A stretch of DNA of 64,000 nucleotides from positions 1-64,000 of the forward strand of contig NZ_JACVQF010000220.1 of assembly GCF_014534645.1 (NCBI RefSeq), written 5' to 3'. The position numbers were made by a program, and so were the translations under genes. The notes under the pieces are model-generated. The model was not told the DNA's origin. It saw only the letters and a program-made list of their open reading frames with translations, and did no database searches. Shown one piece after another: positions 26,911-36,497 of this stretch (position 1 is its first letter; each line of letters begins with the position of its first letter). Origin of the DNA: Streptomyces griseicoloratus. Lineage in GTDB: Bacteria > Actinomycetota > Actinomycetes > Streptomycetales > Streptomycetaceae.

Positions 26911-27372
26911 ATGGGGCTTTTCGACAAACTGACCGGCACCAGGCGGCCCGACAGCGCTGCCGGGCCGCGTCCGGCCGAGGACGTCCGGACGGCGTTGCTC
27001 GCGCTCAACGACACGGACGCGCCCTACCGGGTGCGCAACGCGCTTCCGGACGAGAAGGCCGACCTGGTGGCGGAGTGCCACATCCGGCGGGTCGGCGTCC
27101 GGCTCCGGACCCGGATGCGGCTGGTGCCGGACAAGCACGAGGTGCGCTTCCTCGACGAGCGGTGGGAGAACCGCTCCGGCGGCAACGCCGAGGGTCAGTA
27201 TGGACGCGGACACGCGCCCGCGGTGTTCCGGCAGTGGGAGAAGCAGCAGGGGCCGGACGGCCGCGAGCACCAGGTCGAGGCGTTCCGTTTCGACACCCGG
27301 GAGATGACCGACCCGCTGCGGGACGCGGTGCTCGGCGCCGGATGGACCTGGCGGGGAGTGTTCCGGCTCTGA
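26911..27372 (+). CDS. Hypothetical cytoplasmic protein, last gene of the cassette
   Basis: 153 aa beginning MGLFDKLTGTRRPDS, hydrophilic and rich in Arg/Asp, with RYRVRNALPDEKADLVAE-type central helices and ending WTWRGVFRL. I do not recognise a family. ATG 26911 has a weak AGGCGG site, and the gene follows the LpqN-like gene by 56 bp. A decayed, frameshifted piece of its 5' end lies about 105 bp downstream (27479-27564), so it belongs to a gene that has duplicated locally. Confidence 0.6.
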   Translation: MGLFDKLTGTRRPDSAAGPRPAEDVRTALLALNDTDAPYRVRNALPDEKADLVAECHIRRVGVRLRTRMRLVPDKHEVRFLDERWENRSGGNAEGQYGRGHAPAVFRQWEKQQGPDGREHQVEAFRFDTREMTDPLRDAVLGAGWTWRGVFRL

Positions 27373-27478
27373 CAGGCGGTCAATGACGTCCCGCAACCCT
27401 TTCGAGTGACCGACCTGCCACGTACGGTGGTCGGTGAGGTGTCGTGACCCTGCGTGATCGACGGAGGGCCCCAGCCTC

Positions 27479-27564
27479 CTCGACGGACTCACCGGCACCC
27501 GGTGCCGGGTGCTTCTCCTCGTTCCGCCGAGGACGTCCGCGGCGGGCTGATCGCGCTTGGTGCG
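27479..27564 (+). pseudogene. Decayed 5' fragment duplicate of the 26911 gene
   Basis: Reading CTC GAC GGA CTC ACC GGC ACC CGG from 27479 gives LDGLTGTR, matching FDKLTGTR of the upstream gene. In another frame 27526-27558 gives AEDVRGGLIAL, matching AEDVRTALLAL. The two pieces are out of frame with each other and no stop-free gene continues, so this is a frameshifted relic. Confidence 0.6.
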
Positions 27565-27584
27565 GGAGAGCGCGTGGCCCGGGT

Positions 27585-27612
27585 TTGATCTACGTCACCC
27601 CCGGGGTATTCT
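27585..27612 (+). promoter_or_regulatory. Predicted S10 operon promoter P1
   Basis: TTGATC at 27585-27590, a 16-bp spacer and TATTCT at 27607-27612 give a good vegetative-type promoter. The leader to rpsJ would be about 360 nt. The same -10 hexamer occurs in the rplM promoter. Confidence 0.55.
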
Positions 27613-27623
27613 CTCCGGCTCGA

Positions 27624-27654
27624 TTGGCCAGTGTCGTGTCTCGTGTGGCAGACT
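27624..27654 (+). promoter_or_regulatory. Possible second S10 operon promoter P2
   Basis: TTGGCC at 27624-27629 and CAGACT at 27649-27654 with a 19-bp spacer. Spacing is long, so it is weaker than P1, although TGGCAGACT is similar to -10 regions of other Streptomyces ribosomal promoters. Confidence 0.3.
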
Positions 27655-27894
27655 AGCGGGGTTGCTCGGTCGAGTGCCGATGCTGCGCGCCTCCCGCCGG
27701 GGGGACCGGAAGCGAGTCCCACAGTACTCGTCGTCCCTGATCAGGGGCGGACGTACGGGAATCTTCCGGGAAGCGTCAGCGGGGTACCGGCCAGGCGCCC
27801 GGTGGGCCTCTCGCCCCCGGCCTGCGGTTCCGGAAGGGCCCGCGCTCCCCCAGCAGGGAAGTCCTGGAGCAGGACATCTGTGTCAGCGGGAGTG

Positions 27895-27947
27895 CGACAC
27901 GCCCGACCGCGTGGGTCGGAGGGGAAGGCCGGAACGCCGGGTTCCAG
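27895..27947 (+). promoter_or_regulatory. Conserved leader stem-loop of the rpsJ transcript (shared with rpsL leader)
   Basis: Copy of the element at 634-669: 24 of 25 bases are identical over 27895-27919, including the stem CCGACC/GGTCGG, and GTTCCAG follows at 27941-27947. The region downstream also has GAAGTAG just before the start codon in both leaders. It is likely transcribed leader RNA. Confidence 0.5.
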
Positions 27948-27980
27948 AGCGTTTACGAGAGACAGGACTACGAAGTAGCC

Positions 27981-28289
27981 ATGGCGGGACAGAAGATCCG
28001 CATCCGGCTCAAGGCCTACGACCACGAGGTCATCGACTCCTCGGCGAAGAAGATCGTCGAGACGGTGACCCGCACTGGTGCGTCGGTCGCGGGCCCGGTG
28101 CCGCTGCCCACTGAGAAGAACGTGTACTGCGTCATCAAGTCGCCGCACAAGTACAAGGACTCGCGCGAGCACTTCGAGATGCGCACGCACAAGCGCCTGA
28201 TCGACATCCTCGACCCGACCCCCAAGACCGTTGACTCTCTGATGCGACTCGACCTGCCGGCCGGTGTCGACATCGAGATCAAGCTCTGA
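27981..28289 (+). CDS. rpsJ: 30S ribosomal protein S10
   Basis: 102 aa, normal length, with [39 protein letters not shown] and [12 protein letters not shown]10 belongs to the 30S head and is also NusE, a partner of NusB and NusG in transcription antitermination. It heads the S10 cluster and its own leader contains the conserved stem-loop, which makes feedback or antitermination through S10 a plausible idea. ATG 27981; the ribosome binding site is weak. Confidence 0.98.
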   Translation: MAGQKIRIRLKAYDHEVIDSSAKKIVETVTRTGASVAGPVPLPTEKNVYCVIKSPHKYKDSREHFEMRTHKRLIDILDPTPKTVDSLMRLDLPAGVDIEIKL

Positions 28290-28305
28290 GGCTGGTGGGC
28301 TGAGA

Positions 28306-28950
28306 ATGGCTAAGCAGATCAAGGGCATCCTGGGCGAGAAGCTCGGTATGACGCAGGTGTGGGACGAGAACAACCGTGTTGTTCCGGTCACCGTCGTCAA
28401 GGCCGGGCCCAACGTCGTCACCCAGGTCCGTACGAACGACGTCGACGGCTACGAGTCCGTCCAGATCGCCTTCGGCGAGATCGACCCGCGCAAGGTGAAC
28501 AAGCCCCTCAAGGGCCACTTCGCGAAGGCCGACGTCACCCCCCGTCGCCACCTCGTTGAGATCCGCACGTCGGACGCCAGCGAGTACACCCTCGGCCAGG
28601 AAGTCACCGCCGAGGTGTTCGAGGCCGGCGTGAAGGTCGACGTCACCGGCAAGAGCAAGGGCAAGGGCTTCGCCGGTGTCATGAAGCGCCACAACTTCGG
28701 TGGCCTCGGCGCCGGTCACGGCACCCAGCGCAAGCACCGCTCGCCGGGTTCCATCGGTGGCTGCGCCACCCCGGGCCGCGTGTTCAAGGGCCTGCGCATG
28801 GCGGGTCGCATGGGCAACGAGCGGGTCACCACCCAGAACCTGACCGTCCACGCCGTTGACGCGGAGAAGGGTCTGCTGCTCATCAAGGGCGCGGTTCCCG
28901 GTCCGAACGGCGGCCTCGTCCTGGTCCGCACCGCGGCCAAGGGGGCCTGA
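28306..28950 (+). CDS. rplC: 50S ribosomal protein L3
   Basis: 214 aa. L3 starts 50S assembly and reaches toward the peptidyl transferase centre. Motifs are [33 protein letters not shown] and [12 protein letters not shown] with the usual W/Q finger region. ATG 28306 lies 17 bp after rpsJ; the upstream extension to 28264 is a frame artefact. Co-transcribed with rplD. Confidence 0.98.
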   Translation: MAKQIKGILGEKLGMTQVWDENNRVVPVTVVKAGPNVVTQVRTNDVDGYESVQIAFGEIDPRKVNKPLKGHFAKADVTPRRHLVEIRTSDASEYTLGQEVTAEVFEAGVKVDVTGKSKGKGFAGVMKRHNFGGLGAGHGTQRKHRSPGSIGGCATPGRVFKGLRMAGRMGNERVTTQNLTVHAVDAEKGLLLIKGAVPGPNGGLVLVRTAAKGA

Positions 28951-28958
28951 GGTAACCG

Positions 28959-29615
28959 ATGAGCACTGTTGACATCCTTTCGCCGGCGGGCGACAAGGCC
29001 GGTACCGTCGAGCTCCCCGCGGAGATCTTCGGCGTTGAGAAGGTCAGCATCCCGCTGATCCACCAGGTCGTCGTCGCGCAGCTGGCCGCTGCCCGCCAGG
29101 GCACGCACAAGACCAAGACCCGCGGTGAGGTCCGTGGTGGCGGCAAGAAGCCGTACCGCCAGAAGGGCACCGGCCGCGCGCGCCAGGGTTCGACCCGCGC
29201 GCCGCAGTTCGCCGGCGGTGGCGTCGTGCACGGTCCCGTGCCGCGCGACTACTCGCAGCGCACCCCCAAGAAGATGAAGGCTGCCGCTCTGCGTCACGCC
29301 CTCACCGACCGGGCGCGCCACAACCGCATCCACGTCGTCTCCGGCGTGATCGAGGGCGAGACCCCCTCCACCAAGGCCGCCAAGAGCCTGTTCGGCAAGA
29401 TCAGCGAGCGCAAGAACCTGCTGCTCGTCGCCGACCGCTCGGACGAGGCCGCGTGGCTGTCCGCCCGCAACCTGCCCCAGGTCCACATCCTGGAGCCGGG
29501 CCAGCTGAACACGTACGACGTTCTCGTCTCGGACGACGTGGTCTTCACCAAGGCCGCTTTCGAGTCCTTCGTCGCCGGCCCGAAGGCCAACGACAACGAA
29601 GGGAGCGAGGCCTGA
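28959..29615 (+). CDS. rplD: 50S ribosomal protein L4
   Basis: 218 aa with [19 protein letters not shown], the loop that lines the exit tunnel, and [14 protein letters not shown]4 is a 23S rRNA-binding protein near macrolide sites and, in enterobacteria, the autoregulator of the S10 operon; whether it does this in Streptomyces is not shown by the sequence. Stop and rplW start overlap by one base (TGATG). Confidence 0.98.
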   Translation: MSTVDILSPAGDKAGTVELPAEIFGVEKVSIPLIHQVVVAQLAAARQGTHKTKTRGEVRGGGKKPYRQKGTGRARQGSTRAPQFAGGGVVHGPVPRDYSQRTPKKMKAAALRHALTDRARHNRIHVVSGVIEGETPSTKAAKSLFGKISERKNLLLVADRSDEAAWLSARNLPQVHILEPGQLNTYDVLVSDDVVFTKAAFESFVAGPKANDNEGSEA

Positions 29616-30034
29616 TGGCTATCCGTCACCCCTCCATCGCCTCGAAGGCCGCCAAGGCCGCCAAGGCCGCGCGCGTGGCCAAGGCCCGCCGCCAGGCCGC
29701 CGAGGGCAAGAACACCGTCGTCACCCCGGCCAGCAAGGCGTACACGGACCCCCGTGACGTGCTGCTGAAGCCGGTCGTGTCCGAGAAGAGCTACGCGCTC
29801 CTCGACGAGAACAAGTACACGTTCATCGTCGACCCGCGTGCCAACAAGACCCAGATCAAGGAGGCCGTGCAGTCGGTCTTCTCGGTCAAGGTCACCGGGG
29901 TCAACACGATCAACCGCCAGGGCAAGCGCAAGCGGACCCGCACCGGCTTCGGCCAGCGTTCCGCGACCAAGCGCGCGATCGTGACCCTCGCCGAGGGCGA
30001 CCGTATCGACATCTTCGGCGGTCCGACCTCCTGA
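29615..30034 (+). CDS. rplW: 50S ribosomal protein L23
   Basis: 139 aa. L23 sits at the tunnel exit and docks trigger factor and SRP. The core motifs [20 protein letters not shown] and [18 protein letters not shown] are standard. The first 40 residues form an Ala/Lys-rich extension ([20 protein letters not shown]) found in actinobacteria. Start overlaps rplD by one base. Confidence 0.97.
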   Translation: MAIRHPSIASKAAKAAKAARVAKARRQAAEGKNTVVTPASKAYTDPRDVLLKPVVSEKSYALLDENKYTFIVDPRANKTQIKEAVQSVFSVKVTGVNTINRQGKRKRTRTGFGQRSATKRAIVTLAEGDRIDIFGGPTS

Positions 30035-30074
30035 CGGAGGTCCGGATCGTCCGATATCGGACGAGGACTGAGAA

Positions 30075-30911
30075 ATGGGTATCCGCAAGTACAAGCCGAC
30101 GACTCCTGGCCGTCGTGGCGCCAGCGTCGCCGACTTCGTCGAGGTCACGCGGTCCACGCCGGAGAAGTCGCTGGTTCGCCCGCTGCACAGCAAGGGCGGC
30201 CGTAACAACGCCGGTCGTGTGACCGTTCGCCACCAGGGTGGCGGACACAAGCGCGCCTACCGCGTGATCGACTTCCGTCGTCACGACAAGGACGGCGTGC
30301 CGGCGAAGGTCGCGCACATCGAGTACGACCCCAACCGCACCGCGCGCATCGCGCTCCTGCACTACGCGGACGGCGAGAAGCGCTACATCCTCGCGCCGCG
30401 TGGCCTGAACCAGGGCGACCGCGTCGAGAACGGTCCCGGGGCCGACATCAAGCCGGGCAACAACCTGGCCCTCCGCAACATCCCGGTCGGTACCACGATC
30501 CACGCGATCGAGCTCCGTCCCGGTGGCGGTGCCAAGTTCGCCCGCTCCGCCGGTGCCTCCGTGCAGCTGCTCGCGAAGGAGGGCGCCTACGCCCACCTGC
30601 GCATGCCGTCCGGTGAGATCCGCCTGGTCGACGTCCGCTGCCGCGCCACCGTCGGCGAGGTCGGCAACGCCGAGCAGAGCAACATCAACTGGGGCAAGGC
30701 GGGCCGCAAGCGGTGGCTGGGCGTTCGCCCGACCGTCCGTGGTGTGGTCATGAACCCGGTTGACCACCCGCACGGTGGTGGTGAGGGCCGGACCTCCGGT
30801 GGTCGTCACCCCGTGTCTCCGTGGGGCAAGAAGGAAGGCCGTACTCGTTCGCCCAAGAAGGCGTCGAACAAGTACATCGTCCGCCGCCGCAAGACGAACA
30901 AGAAGCGCTAA
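30075..30911 (+). CDS. rplB: 50S ribosomal protein L2
   Basis: 278 aa, full length. L2 is needed for subunit association and peptidyl transfer. Motifs are [39 protein letters not shown] with the conserved His, and the basic tail [13 protein letters not shown]. It lies 40 bp after rplW and 12 bp before rpsS. Confidence 0.98.
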   Translation: MGIRKYKPTTPGRRGASVADFVEVTRSTPEKSLVRPLHSKGGRNNAGRVTVRHQGGGHKRAYRVIDFRRHDKDGVPAKVAHIEYDPNRTARIALLHYADGEKRYILAPRGLNQGDRVENGPGADIKPGNNLALRNIPVGTTIHAIELRPGGGAKFARSAGASVQLLAKEGAYAHLRMPSGEIRLVDVRCRATVGEVGNAEQSNINWGKAGRKRWLGVRPTVRGVVMNPVDHPHGGGEGRTSGGRHPVSPWGKKEGRTRSPKKASNKYIVRRRKTNKKR

Positions 30912-30923
30912 GGACGGGTTGAG

Positions 30924-31205
30924 ATGCCTCGTAGCTTGAAGAAGGGACCCTTCGTCGACGACCACCTGATCAAGAAGGTGGACGCGCAGAACGAAGCCGG
31001 TACCAAGAACGTCATCAAGACCTGGTCCCGTCGCTCGATGATCGTCCCGGCGATGCTGGGCCACACGATCGCGGTGCACAACGGCAAGACCCACATCCCG
31101 GTGTTTGTCACCGAGTCCATGGTCGGCCACAAGCTCGGCGAGTTCTCGCCGACCCGCACCTTCCGGGGCCACGTCAAGGAAGACCGGAAGTCGAAGCGCC
31201 GCTAG
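30924..31205 (+). CDS. rpsS: 30S ribosomal protein S19
   Basis: 93 aa, [19 protein letters not shown], with the typical [21 protein letters not shown] and [11 protein letters not shown]19 forms a dimer with S13 in the 30S head. Twelve bases separate it from rplB and 43 from rplV. Confidence 0.98.
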   Translation: MPRSLKKGPFVDDHLIKKVDAQNEAGTKNVIKTWSRRSMIVPAMLGHTIAVHNGKTHIPVFVTESMVGHKLGEFSPTRTFRGHVKEDRKSKRR

Positions 31206-31248
31206 TCAGCGGGGTGGAATGACCATGACAAACACCGAAGGGACAACC

Positions 31249-31596
31249 ATGGAAGCCAGGGCCCAGGCGCGGTACATCCGCGTCACGCCCATGAAGGCCC
31301 GCCGCGTGGTGGACCTCATCCGTGGCATGGACGCCACGGAGGCTCAGGCGGTCCTGCGTTTCGCCCCGCAGGCCGCGAGCGTGCCGGTCGGCAAGGTGCT
31401 GGACAGCGCCATCGCCAACGCCGCGCACAACTACGACCACACCGATGTCGACAGCCTCTACATCTCCGAGGCCTACGTCGACGAGGGCCCGACCCTGAAG
31501 CGGTTCCGTCCGCGCGCCCAGGGCCGCGCCTACCGGATCCGCAAGCGGACCAGCCACATCACCGTGGTCGTCAGCAGCAAGGAAGGAACCCGGTAA
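31249..31596 (+). CDS. rplV: 50S ribosomal protein L22
   Basis: 115 aa with the hairpin loop ([28 protein letters not shown]) that lines the exit tunnel near L4 and affects macrolide resistance. ATG 31249 has GAAGGGA before it. Two upstream ATGs at 31219 and 31225 would add ten or eight residues ([10 protein letters not shown]) and are possible. Its stop overlaps rpsC by one base. Confidence 0.97.
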   Translation: MEARAQARYIRVTPMKARRVVDLIRGMDATEAQAVLRFAPQAASVPVGKVLDSAIANAAHNYDHTDVDSLYISEAYVDEGPTLKRFRPRAQGRAYRIRKRTSHITVVVSSKEGTR

Positions 31597-32423
31597 TGGG
31601 CCAGAAGGTAAACCCGCACGGGTTCCGGCTCGGTGTCACGACCGACTTCAAGTCGCGTTGGTACGCCGACAAGCTGTACAAGGACTACGTCAAGGAAGAC
31701 GTCGCCATCCGTCGGATGATGACGTCCGGCATGGAGCGCGCCGGCATCTCCAAGGTCGAGATCGAGCGCACCCGTGACCGCGTCCGCGTGGACATCCACA
31801 CGGCCCGTCCGGGCATCGTCATCGGCCGCCGTGGCGCCGAGGCCGACCGCATCCGCGGCGACCTCGAGAAGCTCACGGGCAAGCAGGTCCAGCTGAACAT
31901 CCTCGAGGTCAAGAACCCCGAGACCGACGCTCAGCTCGTGGCCCAGGCCGTCGCCGAGCAGCTCTCCTCCCGCGTCTCCTTCCGCCGCGCCATGCGCAAG
32001 AGCATGCAGTCGGCGATGAAGGCGGGCGCCAAGGGCATCAAGATCCAGTGCGGTGGCCGCCTCGGCGGCGCCGAGATGTCCCGCTCGGAGTTCTACCGCG
32101 AGGGCCGTGTGCCCCTGCACACGCTCCGCGCGAACGTGGACTACGGCTTCTTCGAGGCCAAGACGACCTTCGGCCGCATCGGTGTGAAGGTCTGGATCTA
32201 CAAGGGCGACGTCAAGAACATCGCCGAGGTCCGCGCCGAGAACGCCGCCGCCCGTGCGGGCAACCGCCCGGCCCGTGGTGGCAGCGACCGCCCGGCCCGT
32301 GGCCGCGGTGGCGAGCGTCGCGGGCGCAAGCCGCAGCAGCAGTCGGCTCCGGCTGCCGAGGCCCCCAAGGCCGAGGCTCCGGCGGCTGCCGCTCCGGCTG
32401 AGAGCACCGGAACGGAGGCCTGA
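31596..32423 (+). CDS. rpsC: 30S ribosomal protein S3
   Basis: 275 aa, longer than the 233 aa of E. coli because of an Arg/Gly then Ala/Pro/Glu-rich C-terminal tail (about 215-275: [18 protein letters not shown]). The core contains the KH domain ([21 protein letters not shown]) and [26 protein letters not shown]-type elements. S3 helps to unwind mRNA at ribosome entry. Extension is typical of actinobacteria and probably disordered. Confidence 0.98.
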   Translation: MGQKVNPHGFRLGVTTDFKSRWYADKLYKDYVKEDVAIRRMMTSGMERAGISKVEIERTRDRVRVDIHTARPGIVIGRRGAEADRIRGDLEKLTGKQVQLNILEVKNPETDAQLVAQAVAEQLSSRVSFRRAMRKSMQSAMKAGAKGIKIQCGGRLGGAEMSRSEFYREGRVPLHTLRANVDYGFFEAKTTFGRIGVKVWIYKGDVKNIAEVRAENAAARAGNRPARGGSDRPARGRGGERRGRKPQQQSAPAAEAPKAEAPAAAAPAESTGTEA

Positions 32424-32428
32424 CCGAA

Positions 32429-32848
32429 ATGCTGATCCCCCGTAGGGTCAAGCACCGCAAGCAGCACCACCCGAAGCGCAACGGTATGTCCAAGGGTGGA
32501 ACGCAGGTTGCGTTCGGCGAGTACGGCATCCAGGCGCTGACCCCGGCCTACGTGACGAACCGCCAGATCGAGGCGGCTCGTATCGCGATGACCCGTCACA
32601 TCAAGCGTGGCGGCAAGGTCTGGATCAACATCTACCCGGACCGTCCGCTCACCAAGAAGCCGGCCGAGACCCGCATGGGTTCCGGTAAGGGTTCTCCGGA
32701 GTGGTGGATCGCGAACGTCAAGCCCGGACGCGTGATGTTCGAGCTGTCGTACCCCAACGAGAAGATCGCCCGTGAGGCGCTGACCCGTGCGGCCCACAAG
32801 CTGCCGATGAAGTGCCGGATCGTCAAGCGCGAGGCAGGTGAAGCGTGA
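32429..32848 (+). CDS. rplP: 50S ribosomal protein L16
   Basis: 139 aa, [20 protein letters not shown], with GYGIQA-type core, [20 protein letters not shown] and VKREAGEA end. L16 is a late assembly protein near the A-site tRNA elbow. It overlaps rpmC by one base. Confidence 0.98.
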   Translation: MLIPRRVKHRKQHHPKRNGMSKGGTQVAFGEYGIQALTPAYVTNRQIEAARIAMTRHIKRGGKVWINIYPDRPLTKKPAETRMGSGKGSPEWWIANVKPGRVMFELSYPNEKIAREALTRAAHKLPMKCRIVKREAGEA

Positions 32849-33072
32849 TGTCGGCCGGTACCAAGGCGTCCGAGCTGCGCGAGCTGGGCAACGAGGAGCT
32901 TCTGGCGAAGCTCCGCGAGGCCAAGGAAGAGCTGTTCAACCTCCGCTTCCAGGCGGCGACCGGCCAGCTCGAGAACCACGGCCGTCTCAAGGCGGTCCGC
33001 AAGGACATCGCCCGGATCTACACCCTCATGCGTGAGCGTGAGCTCGGCATCGAGACGGTGGAGAACGCCTGA
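32848..33072 (+). CDS. rpmC: 50S ribosomal protein L29
   Basis: 74 aa: [52 protein letters not shown], typical of L29 beside the tunnel exit. Start ATG overlaps the rplP stop; stop overlaps the rpsQ start. A GTG three bases upstream is less likely. Confidence 0.97.
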   Translation: MSAGTKASELRELGNEELLAKLREAKEELFNLRFQAATGQLENHGRLKAVRKDIARIYTLMRERELGIETVENA

Positions 33073-33356
33073 TGAGCGAGAACAACGTGACTGAGAACAC
33101 CGAAGCGCGCGGCTTCCGCAAGACCCGCGAGGGCCTTGTCGTCAGCGACAAGATGGACAAGACCGTCGTCGTCGCCGTTGAGGACCGCGTCAAGCACGCT
33201 CTGTACGGCAAGGTCATCCGCCGTACGAACAAGCTCAAGGCACACGACGAGCAGAACGCCGCGGGCGTCGGCGACCGCGTCCTCCTCATGGAGACCCGGC
33301 CGCTGTCCGCGACGAAGCGCTGGCGCGTCGTCGAGATCCTCGAGAAGGCCAAGTAA
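33072..33356 (+). CDS. rpsQ: 30S ribosomal protein S17
   Basis: 94 aa. Typical motifs: [57 protein letters not shown]. The N-terminal 12 residues ([12 protein letters not shown]) form a short extra segment. Last gene of the S10 part: a 95-bp gap with two hairpins follows. Confidence 0.97.
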   Translation: MSENNVTENTEARGFRKTREGLVVSDKMDKTVVVAVEDRVKHALYGKVIRRTNKLKAHDEQNAAGVGDRVLLMETRPLSATKRWRVVEILEKAK

Positions 33357-33358
33357 TT

Positions 33359-33378
33359 CCTGCGGGCAAACCCGCAGG
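33359..33378 (+). terminator. Hairpin 1 at the S10/spc junction
   Basis: CCTGCGGG (33359-33366) and CCCGCAGG (33371-33378) form a perfect 8-bp stem with loop CAAA, starting three bases after the rpsQ stop. A compact terminator-like hairpin, without a U tract. Confidence 0.5.
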
Positions 33379-33394
33379 TCAGTTCCGCCAGGCT

Positions 33395-33423
33395 CCGGGG
33401 GCCGTTCACTGAACGGCCCCCGG
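33395..33423 (+). terminator. Hairpin 2 at the S10/spc junction
   Basis: Two perfect complementary 14-bp arms (33395-33408 and 33410-33423; arm CCGGGGGCCGTTCA) with one central base. The pair of hairpins marks the boundary where E. coli starts a separate spc operon, so it may be a partial terminator or processing site. Confidence 0.55.
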
Positions 33424-33451
33424 GGAACCGGCAGACGATCAGGAGATAGAC

Positions 33452-33820
33452 GTGATCCAGCAGGAGTCGCGGCTGCGTGTCGCCGACAACACGGGTGCGA
33501 AGGAGATCCTCTGCATCCGTGTGCTCGGTGGCTCCGGTCGCCGCTACGCGGGTATCGGTGACGTCATCGTCGCCACCGTCAAGGACGCGATCCCCGGTGG
33601 CAACGTGAAGAAGGGTGACGTCGTCAAGGCGGTCATCGTTCGCACCGTCAAGGAGCGCCGCCGTCCGGACGGCTCGTACATCCGCTTCGACGAGAACGCC
33701 GCCGTCATTCTGAAGAACGACGGCGACCCTCGCGGCACCCGTATCTTCGGCCCCGTGGGCCGTGAGCTGCGCGAGAAGAAGTTCATGAAGATCATCTCCC
33801 TCGCGCCGGAGGTGCTGTGA
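33452..33820 (+). CDS. rplN: 50S ribosomal protein L14
   Basis: 122 aa, [22 protein letters not shown], with [13 protein letters not shown] and [17 protein letters not shown]14 forms an intersubunit bridge and binds silencing factor RsfS. GTG at 33452 follows CAGGAGAT. First gene of the spc part; it overlaps the next gene or lies two bases away. Confidence 0.97.
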   Translation: MIQQESRLRVADNTGAKEILCIRVLGGSGRRYAGIGDVIVATVKDAIPGGNVKKGDVVKAVIVRTVKERRRPDGSYIRFDENAAVILKNDGDPRGTRIFGPVGRELREKKFMKIISLAPEVL

Positions 33821-33822
33821 GC

Positions 33823-34146
33823 ATGAAGATCAAGAAGGGCGACCTGGTCCAGGTCATCACCGGCAAGGACAAGGGCAAGCAGGGCAAGGTCATTGCCGCT
33901 TACCCGCGCGAGGAGCGTGTCCTGGTCGAGGGTGTCAACCGGGTCAAGAAGCACACCAAGGCCGGGCCGACCGCTCGCGGTTCGCAGGCCGGCGGCATCG
34001 TCACCACCGAGGCCCCCATTCACGTGAGCAACGTTCAGCTCGTCGTGGAGAAGGACGGCAAGAAGGTCGTGACCCGCGTCGGTTACCGCTTCGACGACGA
34101 AGGCAACAAGATCCGCGTTGCCAAGCGGACGGGTGAGGACATCTGA
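33823..34146 (+). CDS. rplX: 50S ribosomal protein L24
   Basis: 107 aa from [22 protein letters not shown] motif protein that starts 50S assembly. ATG 33823 (GGAGG 10 bases upstream) gives the family length; GTG 33817, overlapping the rplN stop in GTGA, would add two residues and cannot be excluded. Stop overlaps rplE by one base. Confidence 0.96.
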   Translation: MKIKKGDLVQVITGKDKGKQGKVIAAYPREERVLVEGVNRVKKHTKAGPTARGSQAGGIVTTEAPIHVSNVQLVVEKDGKKVVTRVGYRFDDEGNKIRVAKRTGEDI

Positions 34147-34703
34147 TGGCTACCACCACCACTCCGCGTCTGAAGACGAAGTACCGCGAGGAGATCGCGG
34201 GCAAGCTGCGTGAGGAGTTCTCCTACGAGAACGTCATGCAGGTTCCCGGCCTCGTCAAGATCGTGGTCAACATGGGTGTGGGCGACGCCGCCCGCGACTC
34301 CAAGCTGATCGAGGGCGCCATCCGCGACCTCACCACGATCACCGGTCAGAAGCCGGCCGTCACCAAGGCCCGCAAGTCCATCGCGCAGTTCAAGCTGCGT
34401 GAGGGTCAGCCGATCGGTGCCCACGTCACGCTCCGTGGCGACCGCATGTGGGAGTTCCTGGACCGCACCCTGTCGCTCGCGCTTCCGCGCATCCGCGACT
34501 TCCGCGGCCTGTCCCCCAAGCAGTTCGACGGCCGTGGCAACTACACCTTCGGTCTCACGGAGCAGGTCATGTTCCACGAGATCGACCAGGACAAGATCGA
34601 CCGTGTCCGGGGTATGGACATCACCGTGGTCACCACGGCGACCAACGACGAAGAGGGCCGTGCCCTTCTCCGTCACCTCGGCTTCCCGTTCAAGGAGGCG
34701 TGA
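34146..34703 (+). CDS. rplE: 50S ribosomal protein L5
   Basis: 185 aa. Binds 5S rRNA. Motifs: [72 protein letters not shown]. Start overlaps the rplX stop (TGATGG). Five bases separate it from rpsN. Confidence 0.98.
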   Translation: MATTTTPRLKTKYREEIAGKLREEFSYENVMQVPGLVKIVVNMGVGDAARDSKLIEGAIRDLTTITGQKPAVTKARKSIAQFKLREGQPIGAHVTLRGDRMWEFLDRTLSLALPRIRDFRGLSPKQFDGRGNYTFGLTEQVMFHEIDQDKIDRVRGMDITVVTTATNDEEGRALLRHLGFPFKEA

Positions 34704-34708
34704 GCGAG

Positions 34709-34894
34709 ATGGCGAAGAAGGCTCTCATCGCGAAGGCTGCTCGCAAGCCCAAGTTCGGCGTGCGTGGCTACACGCGCTGCCAGCGCTGCGGCCGTCCCCA
34801 CTCCGTGTACCGCAAGTTCGGCCTGTGCCGCGTGTGCCTTCGTGAGATGGCTCACCGCGGCGAGCTGCCGGGCGTGACCAAGAGCTCCTGGTAA
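34709..34894 (+). CDS. rpsN: 30S ribosomal protein S14, zinc-binding type Z
   Basis: 61 aa, short zinc-containing form with two pairs CxxC at Cys24/27 and Cys40/43 ([31 protein letters not shown]). Zinc-free paralogues under Zur control are common elsewhere in streptomycete genomes. Start ATG with a GGAGGCGTGAGCG site overlapping the rplE end. Confidence 0.96.
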   Translation: MAKKALIAKAARKPKFGVRGYTRCQRCGRPHSVYRKFGLCRVCLREMAHRGELPGVTKSSW

Positions 34895-35106
34895 TCCGGG
34901 TAGTTCCGGACTCCCAGGGCTCTCGGTAAGCAACTGGGTCGGCAGGGGCCCGGCCCCCCATGCCTTAGGCTTGTGGGGTTGGGCGTCTGCCGCGCCCGTA
35001 CGACTTACTACGCCGTAGGTCCACCGCGCCGCACCCGTCCCGTCTCGGATCGGGGAGAGGGATGGCGCACCAGGAAACCCCGGCGAGAGAGGCCGAAGGC
35101 CAATTC
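34895..35106. other. 212-bp gap between rpsN and rpsH
   Basis: Unusually long for this cluster. It contains a short GC hairpin (GGGGCCCGGCCCC near 34944-34956), TAGGCT at 34966-34971 as a possible -10 without a convincing -35, and a CTACGCCGTAG inverted repeat near 35010. An internal promoter is possible but not proven. Confidence 0.35.
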
Positions 35107-35505
35107 ATGACCATGACTGATCCGATCGCAGACATGCTTACGCGTCTGCGGAACGCGAACTCGGCGTACCACGACTCCGTGGCGATGCCGCACTCGAAGA
35201 TCAAGTCGCACATCGCGGAGATCCTCCAGCAGGAGGGCTTCATCACGGGCTGGCGTGTCGAGGACGCCGAGGTCGGCAAGAACCTCGTCCTCGAGCTGAA
35301 GTTCGGCCCGAACCGTGAGCGCTCCATCGCGGGCATCAAGCGGATCTCCAAGCCCGGTCTCCGGGTGTACGCGAAGTCCACCAACCTGCCGAAGGTGCTG
35401 GGCGGCCTCGGCGTGGCGATCATCTCCACGTCGCACGGGCTCCTCACCGACAAGCAGGCCGGCAAGAAGGGCGTGGGTGGGGAAGTCCTCGCCTACGTCT
35501 GGTAG
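35107..35505 (+). CDS. rpsH: 30S ribosomal protein S8
   Basis: 132 aa, [39 protein letters not shown]-type centre, and the C-terminal [22 protein letters not shown]8 binds the central domain of 16S rRNA and autoregulates spc in E. coli. ATG 35107 with GAAGG upstream gives the family length; a frame from 35062 adds 15 residues and is less likely. Confidence 0.97.
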   Translation: MTMTDPIADMLTRLRNANSAYHDSVAMPHSKIKSHIAEILQQEGFITGWRVEDAEVGKNLVLELKFGPNRERSIAGIKRISKPGLRVYAKSTNLPKVLGGLGVAIISTSHGLLTDKQAGKKGVGGEVLAYVW

Positions 35506-35529
35506 CGGAAGGGAACGGAGGAAACAGCT

Positions 35530-36069
35530 ATGTCGCGCATCGGCAAGCTCCCCATCGCGGTTCCCGCCGGCGTGGACGTCACCATCGACGGCCGTACGGT
35601 CTCGGTCAAGGGCCCCAAGGGCACGCTGACCCACACCGTCGTGGCGCCGATCGAGATCGCCAAGGGTGAGGACGGCGTTCTGAACGTCACCCGCCCCAAC
35701 GACGAGCGTCAGAGCAAGGCCCTGCACGGCCTGTCCCGCACGCTGGTGGCGAACATGATCACCGGCGTGACCCAGGGTTACGTGAAGAAGCTCGAGATCA
35801 GCGGTGTCGGTTACCGCGTGCTCGCCAAGGGTTCGAACCTGGAGTTCTCCCTCGGTTACAGCCACCCGATCCTGGTCGAGGCCCCCGAGGGCATCACCTT
35901 CAAGGTGGAGTCCCCGACCCGTTTCTCGGTCGAGGGCATCGACAAGCAGAAGGTCGGCGAGGTTGCGGCCAACATCCGCAAGCTGCGCAAGCCCGACCCG
36001 TACAAGGCCAAGGGCGTCAAGTACGAGGGCGAAGTCATCCGCCGCAAGGTCGGAAAGGCGGGTAAGTAA
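35530..36069 (+). CDS. rplF: 50S ribosomal protein L6
   Basis: 179 aa with [37 protein letters not shown] and the C-terminal [20 protein letters not shown]6 lies at the factor-binding site and contacts the sarcin-ricin loop. GGAACGGAGG precedes ATG 35530; three bases separate it from rplR. Confidence 0.98.
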   Translation: MSRIGKLPIAVPAGVDVTIDGRTVSVKGPKGTLTHTVVAPIEIAKGEDGVLNVTRPNDERQSKALHGLSRTLVANMITGVTQGYVKKLEISGVGYRVLAKGSNLEFSLGYSHPILVEAPEGITFKVESPTRFSVEGIDKQKVGEVAANIRKLRKPDPYKAKGVKYEGEVIRRKVGKAGK

Positions 36070-36072
36070 GCC

Positions 36073-36456
36073 ATGGCATACGGGCAGAAGATCCTCAAGG
36101 GCGACGCCTACAAGCGCGCCGCGATCAAGCGCCGTCACATCCGGATCCGCAAGAAGGTGGCCGGTACGGCGGAGCGTCCCCGTCTGGTCGTGACCCGCTC
36201 CAACCGCCACATCGTGGCGCAGGTGATCGACGACCTCAAGGGCCACACCCTGGCGTCGGCGTCCACCCTGGACACCTCGATCCGCGGCGGCGAGGGCGAC
36301 AAGTCCGCGCAGGCCAAGCAGGTCGGTGCCCTGGTCGCCGAGCGTGCCAAGGCCGCCGGTGTCGAGGCCGTCGTGTTCGACCGTGGTGGCAACCAGTACG
36401 CCGGGCGCATCGCCGCCCTGGCGGACGCCGCCCGCGAAGCCGGCCTGAAGTTCTGA
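36073..36456 (+). CDS. rplR: 50S ribosomal protein L18
   Basis: 127 aa. 5S rRNA-binding protein with [31 protein letters not shown] and [20 protein letters not shown]. Standard length. Confidence 0.98.
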   Translation: MAYGQKILKGDAYKRAAIKRRHIRIRKKVAGTAERPRLVVTRSNRHIVAQVIDDLKGHTLASASTLDTSIRGGEGDKSAQAKQVGALVAERAKAAGVEAVVFDRGGNQYAGRIAALADAAREAGLKF

Positions 36457-36497
36457 GCCGGTTCCGTAGCTAGCGGAAACAGAGAGAGGTAATTCCA

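Noticed and set aside
34895-35106. tRNA or small RNA gene in the rpsN-rpsH gap
   Set aside because: No cloverleaf and no T-loop consensus; only small hairpins are seen.
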